Below, piece by piece: positions 1 through 13,300 of a stretch of 64,000 bases of DNA. Under the pieces are notes generated by a model. It saw only the letters and a program-made list of their open reading frames with translations. It had not been told where the DNA came from and searched no databases. Within the stretch, counting starts at the first letter, position 1. Each line of letters opens with the position of its first letter. This stretch comes from Polyodon spathula (taxonomy: Eukaryota; Chordata; Actinopteri; Acipenseriformes; Polyodontidae). Both the position numbers and the translations under genes were made by a program. The stretch covers positions 40,510,968-40,574,967 of the forward strand of contig NC_054540.1 in NCBI RefSeq assembly GCF_017654505.1, written 5' to 3'.

Positions 1-86
1 CCAAGATTCCCAACACTCGCACCCACAGCAGATTAATCACCTTTGGGAGGTCTGTTTCCAGGCCACCATCAGGGTCCATCAGCCAG

Positions 87-455
87 TCACAGATCTCCCT
101 CCATGGTGGCCCTCGAACAAACAGGGCTTCTCCCACCGACGCTGGAGACGGAACCAGCAGGCATTCTCCCTCTGCTGGTGGAGACTTGGGCTGTGGATGT
201 TCGGCCTCCTTTCACGCTGGCTGTGGAGGTGAAACCAGCAGGCATTCTTCCTCTGCTGGTGGAGACTTGGGCGGTGGACGCTCTGCCTTCCTCTTCCCCT
301 TTCCCCTTCTCTCCCTCCTTCTCCTCACCTTCCTCTCCTGGGCCAGTTCTTCCTCTCCCTCTTGGTAGGGGCAGACAGCCACCACATGCCTCTATACCGC
401 AGGCAAGGCACCAGCCTTGGTCCTCCAGACCACTGAGGAGCTCATCCAGGTTCAT
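87..455 (-). pseudogene. gag-like fragment of an LTR retroelement
   Basis: The frame starts MNLDELLSGLEDQGWCLACG and continues into a low-complexity Glu/Gly/Lys stretch and repeated [10 protein letters not shown] units. It aligns by eye with the gag-like frame near 18.0 kb, but the histidine of that copy's CCHC knuckle is replaced here. It lies directly downstream of the minus-strand LTR at 606-1216, as expected for gag after a 5' LTR. It is cut by the window edge. No capsid, protease or polymerase is visible. Confidence 0.55.
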
Positions 456-476
456 GTAGCCATCTCACCAGCCTTC

Positions 477-535
477 CATTTTTTTGTTTTTTTTTTGTTT
501 TTTGTTTTTTGTTTTTTGTTTTGTTTGTTTTTTTA
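477..535. repeat. T-rich low-complexity tract
   Basis: Runs of T broken by single G residues lie between the LTR and the gag-like fragment. On the element's strand this is a polypurine-like A-rich leader. Confidence 0.7.
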
Positions 536-605
536 AACAAGAAACTGCGGTTCCTGCTCTGGTCTGCATCTAGAAGGCGCTGGTGGTCCCGGTTCTGACA
601 TCACA

Positions 606-1216
606 TGTCACAAAGACGGCTGGAGTGGGGGACGTCAGACCAGAAACAGGAACCAGGAAATAAACAAAGAGAGAGGTGGAGTTGGGTGGAACTGAGCCCT
701 TGCTTGCACTAAGCATTTAATGAATTAACAGAACAGTAAATAAAAAGGTTGTAACAAACAAAAACACAGGACACGGCACATTTGCCAAAACAAATAGACA
801 AACAAAACAGACTACACAGACAAACACGGTGAGCTTCTATTTTACATTACGTCATTATTTTACTATTACCTCAGTCTCCAATCCCGTTCTCCACTCACTG
901 AACACACAACCCTGAGTGAGTGAAAACATGCAGCTTTTATGCAGCTGTACTGAGACTAGATTGCTAATCAATCATTCAATTGGAGTCGTGGTACAACTGA
1001 ACGTTAATTAATAAAGTGCAATTCCCCGTGTTCATATATTATTACTTTTTACTTGCACATGAAGTGCTGTGCAATCCTTGTGCCTAAATACAAATATACA
1101 TTTTAAACACTCATGATACACAGACCTGTTTATATCTCGTGTACCAATGACTATACACCACCATTAACACACAACATACAACACAAAATACACATAGGGG
1201 CGGGTACTTTGCCACA
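606..1216 (-). repeat. LTR of the TGTGGCAAAG family
   Basis: Read on the minus strand it begins TGTGGCAAAGTACCCGCCCC and ends TTTGTGACA, with TG/CA termini over 611 bp. Family landmarks are shared with the copies at 17.5, 19.1, 25.9, 62.6 and 63.7 kb: TATATTTGTATTTAGGCAC, a GGGAATTGCAC block, and a GGAGTGGAGAACGGG-like block after a CATAAAAGC promoter-like motif. AT-rich spacing and a TTAAATGC motif follow near the 3' end. Superfamily was not determined. Confidence 0.75.
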
Positions 1217-1836
1217 GGGTGTAACAGGGGTCTTGCTACCTGTAATGTAAGGAGTACTTGCAATGAATGAGTGAATTCTCTGGATGACGTGTATGTATGT
1301 ATGCTGCTGGATTGACAGGAGATGGAGACAGAAGTTTGGGATTGACAAGCCCCACAGGTGCGCAGTTTTATTTACACACACAGATTTCCCCCCACGTAAC
1401 TCAACCAGGAAGACCCTTTTATTTTAGGCACTCTGCTGCACCACACCCACCTGCTGATAGGAGCTTGCAGCTGGTAAACATACACACACACACTGGAACT
1501 ATACACAGCAGGCATGCTGCTACACACAGAGCATCAGGTTCCCCATTAAAAATCAATTCCACTATTATTTATTTCTAACATCACAACCCTCATATTTACA
1601 ATAAACAATCCCAGAAGCCCCGTCCTTATGTGCATGGCCCCAGCCCTGCTGCAAGAGGAGATGATGTTTCCAGCTGGACCGGACAGAGCAGGAAGGTTAA
1701 TGGAACTCAATGTCAGGGTGGAATTTAGAATGGTGAATACAATGCTATTTTGCAGACTACAGTTTTAGAAATGGCTCTCTAGTGTGAACCAACACAATGT
1801 AGACATCAGTTGACTCTTCCATATCCCACTCCTGTC
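1217..1836. other. no recognised feature (SLC6 intron)
   Basis: AT-rich sequence with short TGTATGTA and CA-rich runs. No coding or repeat family could be supported. Confidence 0.4.
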
Positions 1837-2045
1837 ATAAGAAAAATAGAATGCTTATGAAGAGGAAGTCATTCAAGTCATCGTTGCTAGTCCAGTTCCT
1901 AGTAGCTAATTGTCTTATCTTAAAGGATCCCAATGAGTCAGCAGTAACAACATGGCTTTGACAACCCATTCTATGCACCCCAACTCTCTGTATGAAAAAG
2001 GACACCCTGCCCTGAAGTTCCTAATGTGTTCTGACATTTTTACTG
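1837..2045 (-). repeat. old CR1-like LINE 3' fragment
   Basis: On the minus strand it is a decayed form of the CR1 3' region. It starts at a CATAAGAA motif, followed by sequence resembling the C-terminal ORF2 and 3' UTR of the young copies (cagcagtaacaacat, then ctctgtatgaaaaagga). Divergence is much greater than among the young copies. Confidence 0.5.
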
Positions 2046-2712
2046 CATTGGGTTGACTTTGTTGTCCCCTTTAGTTAGTAGGTTCCAAGTCCTGATAAAT
2101 GTGACTAACAATAAAAGAGTTCTACCTAAAGGACATACCACCATCTGTACCACATAAGAAGAGAAATCATTTGAATGAAACTGTGTGCTGGCAGCTCAAG
2201 TTCATCACTCAAATTAAATTTGCACCACTTTTAGTTGAAGTAAAAGAAAAATGTTACTTTTCATGCTAATAAACATTATCGAGCCTTTAAATTAAACTTT
2301 AAATTTACAAAAAATGGTGCAAACTTTATTTTGGTCTAAGGACCGCAACAGAACAGTGTTAAAATAATCCCATGATTTTGTTTTACTTCCTTTTGCAGTG
2401 TATCTTATTGCAGTTTCTGTTCATAACCTCTTGCGACCTCAGTGTCTTATAGAATCCATTTGATTTTCTACAGTATACTGTACTGGGGTCGTGAAACGAT
2501 AATAAAGGATGTTGGATATTTAAGTTGCTGTTCAGTAACAAATAGTGATTTTGCTGGGGCTTCCTTGTGGCTGTTCATTTTCCAGTGTTTCTATAATAGC
2601 TACAGCCTATAACAGAACAAGGTGTATTTACTAAGTGAATACTCCAGACTGAGGAAATCCCAGTAAAGCAACCCACAAAACCAAAAATACAAAAGAAATA
2701 CACAAGACTTAC
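2046..2712. other. no recognised feature (SLC6 intron)
   Basis: AT-rich. I looked here for the next SLC6 exon on the minus strand and found none. Confidence 0.4.
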
Positions 2713-2800
2713 TCCCAGAACTCTATGATGGGAGAGGTGGCATTTGCTGGGGATGTCCAGTTATATGTTTCATTTCTCTTCTGGAACTCCACACAGGAAC
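2713..2800 (-). CDS. slc6a13: SLC6 transporter fourth visible exon: extracellular loop 2
   Basis: This 88-bp exon is too short to stand out as an open frame. It is defined by acceptor ATTACAAG and donor GTAAGT. It encodes [20 protein letters not shown] followed by TSPIIEFWE. The cysteine completes the loop disulfide; NET, NWT and NAT are glycosylation sequons. TSPxxEFWE is conserved just before TM4 in GAT-type transporters. The last codon is split GA|G. No following exon is seen between 1 and 2712. Confidence 0.88.
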
Positions 2801-5543
2801 CTTGTAATCACAAACACACAACATTATATGAGACAATAGATTTTTAATACTCAGTGTGCATGTTTTTCCCTGTTCTAAAGCTAGGGGTGGTGGTGGTGGT
2901 CGTCTGGGGACTATATAAAGTAAAACAACTATATAAAGTAAATCATGAATAAGTATTTAACTGATAAGTAACTATCATTTAAATATTAAACAACAATCAA
3001 TAGACATGCACTAGGAAAATATACCAATCTGAAAATTGTTCCAAAACTTATACAGCGTTTTGATTTATACTTTTTTCTTTTGATGTTTTCAAATGATCAA
3101 AACATCCTATAATCATACTCAACATATGGAAAATGAGCATAAAATTGCATAACTATTGATTGTGTATTGCTGTTCTATTAAGACTAGTCAAAAAGAATAT
3201 GCACCCCATTGCATATCTATGGACAGTATAATAACAGGGAACTAACCTGCAATACCTGTGTAAGTACATATCAATGAAATACTTATTTATGCCACTCAAG
3301 ATAAAGATTTACCCCTTTTCCATAAGCTTTCTATGGTATATTCAAAAAAGCAATGTAAAAGGAAGTGAAATCTTGCTAAACAACAATACAATATCCTGGT
3401 GTGATTGGGTGTGGGTGCAACCATTGAAAGACGGGAACAGACACTGTGGGGTTTCTTTCTAAACTGCTCAGGTGTTCAATGTATTCACGGGAAGCACACA
3501 CAAAAGAAATCAACCATGTCTGATACCAGCAATGGTAACAACCAGGTAAACATACACAGAGGTGTAAAATTATCCAAAAACCAAAAAGAATACACTGACA
3601 CATCACATTTGTAAAATGTAAGCCGCTGTGAATGCAACAGTGCACTGCTCCTACTATAAGGAGGTCCTGCAAACACGCCTTAAACTCACTATACTCTCCC
3701 AGTGCTAAAATCCCAAAACTAATCTCTTATTCCTATTCAATAAAAAAATCCATCTCTGATCCCAGTACCACACTCGGTAGTCACAAGATTTAAAACAAAG
3801 TCTTTTGGCTGCTCACCACACTAGTCGTTTTCCTTACACAGGCGTAAGGGCTGGTTTGCTCTGGCTCGAAGAAGACAGGTGTGTTCCCTAACCTTAACCC
3901 TAACCCTAACTCTTTTAGATACTCTGCCGTGATGCGCTCATCAGATGGTTAAGGAATTGCAGCTGACTAATTCAGCTATACACCCCTGTAAACAAACTCA
4001 GCTGACAGCATGACACAGGTGGAGCATTTGGCTGTCTCCTGCAAATACGCACATGCAACTGAAATGCCAGTGATTGGGCACAATCCCTGTTCCCGTAAAT
4101 GGAGACATAATATTATTCTAATCTAATTATGACTGTATGTATAAGCTTGAATATGTGATAACACAGAGCATTTCCTTAGAAGTTCCACAAAACCGCATCT
4201 GTGTTTAGGCCCTGTGGTCTCAAAAGATCAGTTGGAGACTGTGTAGTGTCTGCCAGGACAGCATTAGTCAATGTTCCCTATGCTATTTACTCAGACATCC
4301 AATTTTACTCTCCATCTAAGAAGTACCTGTGTTCCATGTGTTGTTGCAGGATACCCAGGGCAGTTCCCAAGTAAATGAGTTGCTTAAGTAGAAAATTCCC
4401 CAGGCCAGCACGATAATGTAATAGAAATTAAGCAAGGTGACAATCACCTGGGTGGCATAACCGATACCTGCAAAGAGAGGCAGGGAGAGAAGAGACCGCA
4501 CTGTTAGTGTTCAACAACCCCATACAAAGACACATATAGTAGCTGCAGGAATTAGGGCTATCTGTTGAGTAAAGGGGATCAGTCTTGGGCTTAGATTTAC
4601 TGGGGTAAACTTTTATAAGGGACTCCCCACCGAGTACAAGGTGCTGCAGTGCTGGTGCTTGTGTAATGGCAGTCTCTCCAAAACTCAATTAATGAGCCAG
4701 ACTGGGCGATAAACCAAGATCCTGTCTACTTTGAAGGTATACAAATGATCCAAGGTCTTTTGAAGAGAAACAGGTGGTCAGCCACGAATCTGCTGGACTA
4801 CATTCACCAATACCCCAGTTCATTATAATACAAGCCTTCAAATCCATAAAAAAATATCCCATAAATACAAGTGCTTGTTGATTCTGCATAAAAAAAATAT
4901 CTTTCATTGCTAATCTTCCAGTCTAGATGAAACATCTTCATTTTAAAGTACTTCTTCCTTGCTTCATCACTGACTGCTCAGCCAAAAGCTGCCTCCCCAC
5001 CTCCATGCCTTACATGGCAATTATCTGCTGAGTGCTTCCAAGCCTTCAGCATTACAGCACCCCTGAAAGGCAGCCGAAGTTGTAAGTTGCCAAGGTCCCA
5101 GCAATTCTAGCCACACCACTGACATACCCATGAAAGTTTGGACTAGTGTGTCAGAGCAAGGGCTCTGCCTGTAAAGTGTTGGTGTTTTGGGTGTGTTTTG
5201 GTGGTGGTTGGCAGGAATGGGGTTAATTCCTGTCCCAGCCAAAAACATGTGAGAATGTGACTGCTTTCAAATAGAATAATTGGTGATAATTGGGAGCAGA
5301 TACACAAACGCTCCTGTATTTTTATTTAAAACCTCACTGTGATAGTGACAGACTTGGGTGAGGGATTTTCTGTAAATCATATGTGTATGTCCATTTTTGA
5401 CTTTTCCTAAATATATGAATTAAATATCCTAACAGTGTTTGATAGTTTTGAATTGCAAAAATGATAAAGTTATAAACAGTTCTACCTAGAACTGCCATGT
5501 GGGTCAATGTGACCCATGCATTACAATACATACTCATGTAATC

Positions 5544-5617
<74 letters not shown>

Positions 5618-7339
5618 TAATGCATGATATAATTACTAAGATATTCATTTTTTTTTTTTTTTTTTTTGTAAATGCAACAAACAAAGTCATGCCTCGCACA
5701 GGTTAATAGATTTTTTTCATTGTTTGTAGTCATGCTGTATATGCACTCATTTTAAAAATAAAGCCATTTATGTTTAATTTTCCATTTGAATATGGTGTTT
5801 CTGCAGTGAAAATGTTAGATATGATGTTTATGAATAAAACTTTTTCAACTGTATCCGACAGCATGTCTTTCATTTTCATAACGAAGCAGTTTAAAAATGT
5901 ATAGGTCAAAGTGACCCACGTGGTAGTTCTAGGAGGTTTGAAAATCCGGCGGTTCTAGTGTTAACCTGCAGTTCTGAGTCTCCTTTCTGCCTCCTGACTA
6001 CCTTAGACACCTGAGGATTGTCCATATGAAGACCCGGGCTTCCTCGCAGCCTATGCAAGGGGGCAGGTGGCAGGTGCAGGCAATTGGTTTTGGATGCAGG
6101 ACCAACAACCACTGCCACCTCCCACACCAAAGAAGTCCCAGCTGCCATCCCAACAACCAGAGATGGTCCTCTCTGCCTCCCAAGCCACCTGTAGCAGTGG
6201 TTTGGATGCCCCACTGTGGTGCCTCGTCTATGCAAAAGTCGGGGACTATACAGTGTGCTGCCCTCTCCAGGGTGAAAAGGAGGAGTCACCACCTGCCCTG
6301 AAGAGCAAGGGGAGGAGCGGACGTTCCCGGAGGCAAGCCAGGAAGACGGTGCCAGTGTCCATTGACCGAGGGAGAGCCGCACCAGTCTCCAGTGACCGAG
6401 GGAGAGCTGCACCTGTCTCAGTAACCGAGGGAGAGCCGCACCAGTCTCCAGTGACCGAGGGAGAGCTGCACCTGTCTCAGTAACCGAGGGAGAGCCACAC
6501 CATTCTCCAGTGACTGAGGGAGAGCGGCACTAGTCTCCAGTGACGCGGGGGAAAGCCGTACCAGTTGCATGTCCGTGTCCGGAGTGCCCAGCACCACCTT
6601 CTGAGGGTTCTCTGTCTCCTTTCTGTCTCCTGACTACCTTAGACACTTGTCCACTCTACCACAACTAGATTCTCCAAGCCAGAGCTGTCCAAAGCATGGC
6701 TCATAAAGCTCCACTATGTCGATCTCTTAATCTAGATGTGAAAGCTGCAGATTGGGTAGATTTTTGGTAAAAGCAATTCTAAGTATTTTGTAACTGTTTA
6801 ATCAGCAGAAATATATTGAAGTGTGTGTACTGCAGTTCATTTTTTTTTTTTTTTTTTGCTTTGGGGTTTTTTGTTTTGTTTCTTTGGCTCTTTTTTAAAA
6901 GCTCTTTCAGCCAAAAATACTGGGCAGTTCTCCTTAAAGAGATTTACTCAAAATTGGCAGACAAGTAAAACTGTTTTCTGAAAGGAAAAGAAAATACCAG
7001 TTCTGAAATTAATAAGATTGTTAAAAGGCCCCTAATTTAAATGTTTCAGTTGTTAACTTATGGTTTGGCAACTTTAATATATGCATTTTTCATTGGAGTT
7101 GGAGCAAGAAGCTAAAAGAATCTATTCTTATTTGATATTGATATCCATAGGACTGAATTACCTTCAAAAAGAGGGCTGATTTTTCTCCATGATGTCACAC
7201 CCCCTTCACTAGTGTATTGTCCCAGTGCCGTCTCCAGAAAGAACACAGGGATCCCACAGGTGAACAGAAAGATTAAATAAGGGATGAAGAAGGCACCTGA
7301 ATGAAATAAAAAATAAAAGAGCTTAACCTTCAATATAAC

Positions 7340-7381
<42 letters not shown>

Positions 7382-10300
7382 TATGAGGGTTGCCTGTAAT
7401 TCTAAACAAGTTTCTAAACATATCTCCTTATTAGTACAATATTTATTTTTGCAACTGCTGTGCTGTGCATTGATCATTGAGTATTTTATTATGAATATGT
7501 TGAACAATATGTTTACTGTGTAATGCAGTTTTGTTATATATGTTCTGACAAAGTAACGGATAACGGGACGGATGAAGCAAAAATGTTGCCCCAAAATTTC
7601 AATGGAGAAGTCAGGACATTTGTATTTTGTATGTGTTGTCTGTGCTAAGGCTGGGACCTGGATATAGACTGGTGGTGATAACCGTGTAAGATACAAAGTA
7701 TTATACATATACTTTACTTGTGTTGTAAATATAACTTTTGCTGAATCGGTAACCGGCTTCGCCGTCCAATTTATAAGCAAGATTTCTAAAAAGTTTAATT
7801 AGCGCTCCTATACAATTAGGTTTTGTTTTGATTGTTTTGTTGACTTTTGTGTAGAACACGGCTACCCTCTGAGATATACAGATACCCCTCTGTGATATAC
7901 AGATACCCCTCTGTGATATACAGTTACCCCTCGGTGATATACAGTTCCCCCTCGGTGATACACAGATACCCCTCTGGGATACACAGATACCCCTTGGTGA
8001 TACACAGATACCTCTCTGTGATATACAGATACCCCTCTGTGATATAAAGATACCCCTCTGTGATATAAAGATACCCCTCTGTGATATACACTGAGCGTAC
8101 AAAACACCTTCCTAATATTGAGTTGCACCCCCTTTTGCCCTCAGAACAGCCTCAATTCGTCAGGGCATGGACTCTACAAGGTGTCGAAAGCATTCCACAG
8201 GGATGCTGACCCATGTTGACTCCAATGCTTCCCACACTGTCAAGTTGGCTGGTAGTGGATCTCTACTCCGAATAGCTTGTTCCATCTCATCCCACAGATG
8301 CTCAATTGGATTGAGATCTGGTGACTGGTCAGGCCACTGCAGTAAGCTGAATTCAGTGTTATGTTCGTGGAACTATTTCTGGACAATCCTAGCCTTGTGG
8401 CATGGGGCAATATCCTGCTGAAAAAATCCATTAGCAGATGGATACACTGTTGCCATGAAGGGATGCACCTGATTGGCAATGATGTTCAGATATCCTGTGG
8501 CATTCAAATGTTGCTCCACTTTTATCAAGGGGCCCAATGTGTGCCATGAAAACACACCCCACACCATCATACCACCGCCACCAGCCTGCAATGTTGACAC
8601 ACGGCATGCTAGATGCATGTACTCATCTGGTTTTCTCCATACACTAGTCCTCCCATCAGCGTGAAACAGCAGGAACCAGGATTTATCAGGCCAGGCAATG
8701 TTTTTCCAATCCTCCAGTATCCAGTGTTTTCATTCCTTAGCCCACTGCAACCGCACTTTCTTGTGTTTTGCTGAAAGAAGTGGAACTCTGTTAGGTCGTC
8801 GGCTGCCATAGCCCATTTGTATCAAGGTACGACGAGTTGTACATTCTTTTATGGTTTTTTCGGCACCAATGTTGTACTGGACTGTCAGTTGACTAACTGT
8901 AGTCTGTTTGTTGCTCTGCACAATTCATGTCAGCCTCCTTTGGCCTCTTTCATCAATGAGCCGTTTTCGACCACTGGCCTGCTATTGGCTGGGTGTCCTT
9001 TGGGTGGTGGACCATCCTTAATACACTGGAAGTGTCAGCACGGCATTTTTTTAGTGTTCGTCCACTCGTTTGTCTGTCTGTTTAGTGTTAGTGCATTTTG
9101 CTTGTCTGTAGCAAGATTTTTCCATGTTTTTCCAGCGTCTCTGACTTAGCTGGGGAGGACTTAGCTAATCAAGGGTAGCGGGGGCAGATATTTTCTTTGC
9201 AACGCCCCACCAAAAAGTAGCCAAATTGTGTTTTCTAAACCAGCCAAAAAACACACTTTAATATATGTTACAATAGAATAAATAAATGCAACACACTTAT
9301 TTAAAATAAAACATATGATTTTTTTAATTTTTTTTATCTAATGAGATCATGCGCATACCTGTCAACATTGAGTTTTCGAAATGAGGGAGCTTTTGTAAAT
9401 TGAAATTGGCCTGAATTGAAATGAATGCTTACATGAGACAAAGGCATACAACTATTGCAATATGTTTCTTGGTAGAATGATAGACCGTCATACGGTGCTC
9501 CTTCTAATTGCTTTTAAAAAGAAAAAATATCAAAACAGAAAAACAACCATGACATGCTTCATAATTAAATACTCTCCTGGCTCCTGTGGTTGTTATTGTA
9601 CTGTAGTTGTCGGTGGCTGATTTGGCAGCAGCAAATACTTTGTAACGAGGACCACTGTAGTTGACTTTGCACAACAGCAAAGCATACTCAATTGGCATTG
9701 CTACTTTCATCACACAACAAACCTAAAGGACAAGCTATGGCACCTACCGGTACTTCATAACAAGAAAAAAGAACTTCAACTAAATTCAATAAGTCCATCA
9801 TTATATATGTATGGTATTGCACTGTTATTCATTACACTGCACATACAGTGCTGAGAAAAAGTTTGTGAACCCATTAGGATTTAAAAACCTAAAATGTTAT
9901 TAGATCTTAAAATAAATCCTAATAGATAATGATAACCTGATTAAACAAATACACAAAAACATTTATTTTTTCCAATTCAAATTGAATTTTATTAATACAA
10001 AAGGACATAAAAATTAAAGAAAAAAACACACAAAACAGATAAATAATAATAATTATAATGACAATTCAAATAATAAATAAATAAATAAATAACACTGCAG
10101 TTCATTAACGGACCAAAGGACTATAAACATTTTTCATGTGATAACCTATACTATAAAAAGGACCACATAAATTAAAGAGCACAATACATAGTAATCAAGG
10201 CCATATCTAACTTTCAGGGGCTGAAGTATGCCTCCCCCCCCCCCTTCCCTCAATATAATCCCATAAAGGAGACTATATATTCCTGAATGTATCAAATCTG

Positions 10301-13300
10301 TTGTGCAGATCATATGATAATTTTTATAATGGTAAAATATTTGGTGCCTGAGAAGTCTAAGAGAGGGAGCTGTATCTGAGTTCCACAGTAAAAAAAAAAT
10401 TACTTTTTTTAATAAAAATGCTAGCAAGTCAAAAAGTTTTTCACGATTAGGGTCTAGTACTAAATTTGACTCTATACCTAGAAGGTACAAAAGTGGTGAC
10501 ATGTCAAATTTAAAATTTAGTATATCCTGTATAGCCAAATGAATAGAATACCAAAATGTTTTAATTTTGTCACAGTACCAAAAGATATAGTGCCTAATGC
10601 AGAATTGCATCTACGGCATACTGGGGAATATTCGGCTGACATTCTATTAAGTCTAACTGGAGTGAGGTAAGTTTTAAAAATTAATTTATAGTTCTCTGAC
10701 ATTACTAGATATTGATGAAGAGTGAATTTTCTCTCAAATTCTTGACCAAAGTGTATCCTCAATAGGGTGATTGAGATCAGTTCCCAAAGTGGTTTCAGGG
10801 GCAAAAAGAAGGATGTAAACCTATGTGATAAAATCATATAAACTTTAGAAACTATTTGGGCATACATTAAATAATTATTATTTCAGCAAATGTTTGGAGA
10901 ATATTTTTCTCAAACAGGGAGAATAGATTATGAATACCCCTATCAAAACGAATATTATGAAGAGCTTGTGGAAAATGTGGGTTGAAAGTGAGGGGGGAGA
11001 GGATAGAAACACATTTTGGTAATTTTGTAGATTTTCTACAATCATTCCAAGCAAGTAATATGTTATGCATCACAAAAGATTTTGTAATAAGACCCAAAGA
11101 TTTATATTTATTAATAAAATGAAGAGATCTCGGAGGGATAGGGTGACTTGACAAGGACTCCATTTGTATCCAAAGAGGGTCTTGGCAATCTAAAAGCCAC
11201 CCCATCATCTGCCTGACCTGAGCTGACCAATAATATAGCTCAAGACTGGGCAGGGCAAGGTCCTTTGAGGGCTTAGTCAAAGTTGCCAACCTGATTCCTG
11301 GTTTTTTCTTGTTCCAAATAAATTTACATGTGAACTTATTGATCTCTTTAAAGAAAGAGTGTGACAAATAATAAGGTAGGGATTGGAATAAAGAACTAAA
11401 TCTAGGTAGGATATTCATCCTGATCACATTAATTCAACCCAAAAGAGAAATTGGTAGATGGGTCCAGGTTGTTTGAGCTTTAATTTTTTTTAACTAAAGG
11501 AGAGTAGTTATTTTTAAACATAGTATTGAATATTGGGGTAATGCCAATACTCAATACTAATAAGATGCCAAAGTACATAAAATCAGCTTGAGCCCACTGG
11601 AATGGAGAAATTATTTTTAGATTTTCAGAGTGGGGACAGTTCAAGTGGCAGGCAAAAATGCTATACTAATCAATTGCACTAAGAACACCAGAGACCGATT
11701 TTTCAGGGTTTGTTAAATATAAGAGAATATCATCAGCGTACAGAGATATTTTGTGTTCACTGTCACCCACTAAAATACCATCAATTGTAGCAGAAGATCT
11801 AATTAATTCTGTGAGGGGTTCTATTGCTAAGGCAAAGAGAAGTGAGGATATGGGTTACACCTACTGTGTGCCTCTACTAAAAGAAAAATTCAGTGATAAA
11901 ATATCATTAGTAAGTATTTGAGCCTGCAGCTAAGAGTACATTGATTTAACCCATTTTATTTTATTTTTATTTTTTTAAAGCACTAAGAAAAGGAAATCCC
12001 ACTCAATCCTAACGATGGCCTTTTCAGCATCTAGCAACACAATCATTGCAGATTTATTATGTTTATTTATATTCTCAATGATATTCAATAGTTGACGAAT
12101 ATTATCAGAGGCATACCTTCCCTTAGTAAAACTGATCTGGCTTAATCACCTTTGGGAGAAGTGACTCCAATCTCCGGGCTAATAATTTTGCAACAATTTT
12201 ATAATCTACATTTAGCAATGATATGGGTCTAAAAGATGAGCACTCTAGTTGGTTTTTATCTTTCTTTTTTAGGAGACTGATGGCAGCAGACTTCATAGAG
12301 TTAGGGAAAGAGTCATTTTCAACAAAATCATTTAACATAGGCATAAACACTGGCATGAGTTCTGGCCAAAAATATTTACAATAGGACATTTGTCAGAAGG
12401 CATAGGTTTAATGACTTCTAGAACGTCCTCAGGTGTAAATGGAACATTTAGATTCTCACGATCATCATCAGAAATTTTTCAATCAAGATTACACTTAACA
12501 GCATAATGTTTCAGGTCAAGTTAACAACCATGCTCCGTTTAAACATTCCCAACCAGCATTATTGTGAGGAGCACAAATAGTATAATAAGTCACCTCATTA
12601 GACAAAAACAGAACAACGCAGTTAAATGAGGCAGTCTTCCCAGCGACAGCGAGTGGAAGCGACAGCGAGTGGGAGAAGTACAGGCGTGGAAAAGTACAGA
12701 GCAGTTTAGAAGCAGTTTGAAAGCAGGTTGACGGCTGCAGAAGAAACTAAACTTCAAAAAAAAAAAAAAAAAAACCCTCAACATGGTCTTCAAGCCAGTA
12801 ATCTGTGACACCTGCTTGATGTGGGAAATCCGAGAAAACCCAGCGGAGCTAAACCAAGTGTGCGTAAAGTGCCGCGCGATCCAGGATTTGCATAAACTAG
12901 TAAGTATGCTAGAAATGGAGCTGGAAGAAGTGAGACAGCAACAGGATCTTGAGGAACTGGCACACCCACAATTCATGGAAGTCTGCATCACCCCTAACAG
13001 ACTGAAAGCCACCAGGGAGATAGAAGGTCAGAACAGCTGGGTTCAGGTAGGCAGAAGCAGGGAAAAAAAGAAACTTCGTCAAACACAACCACCAGAAATC
13101 AAAACAACCAACAGATTTGAGTCACTTCAGAATTTTGATGAGCAGAACCAACAACAAGAGAATGAAAGGAACAACATCCAGGACCCTATTGACAGTGGTG
13201 ACCAGACAGCAAAAAGAAGGGAGGTCATGATTGTTGGGGACTCCATATTGAGAAACACAGCAAGTTCAATTCGCAGTTTGGACCCCCTTACTACAACAGT

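Noticed and set aside
1297..1578. Small plus-strand frame as a host exon
   Set aside because: No similarity, splice context or conservation clue; in an SLC6 intron in the opposite strand.
5334..5699. 121-residue minus-strand frame with Ile-Tyr repeats
   Set aside because: Translation of a TA microsatellite and T runs.
7862..8128. Frames with [17 protein letters not shown] repeats
   Set aside because: The 21-bp minisatellite is a multiple of three, so it stays open in several frames on both strands; no protein is implied.
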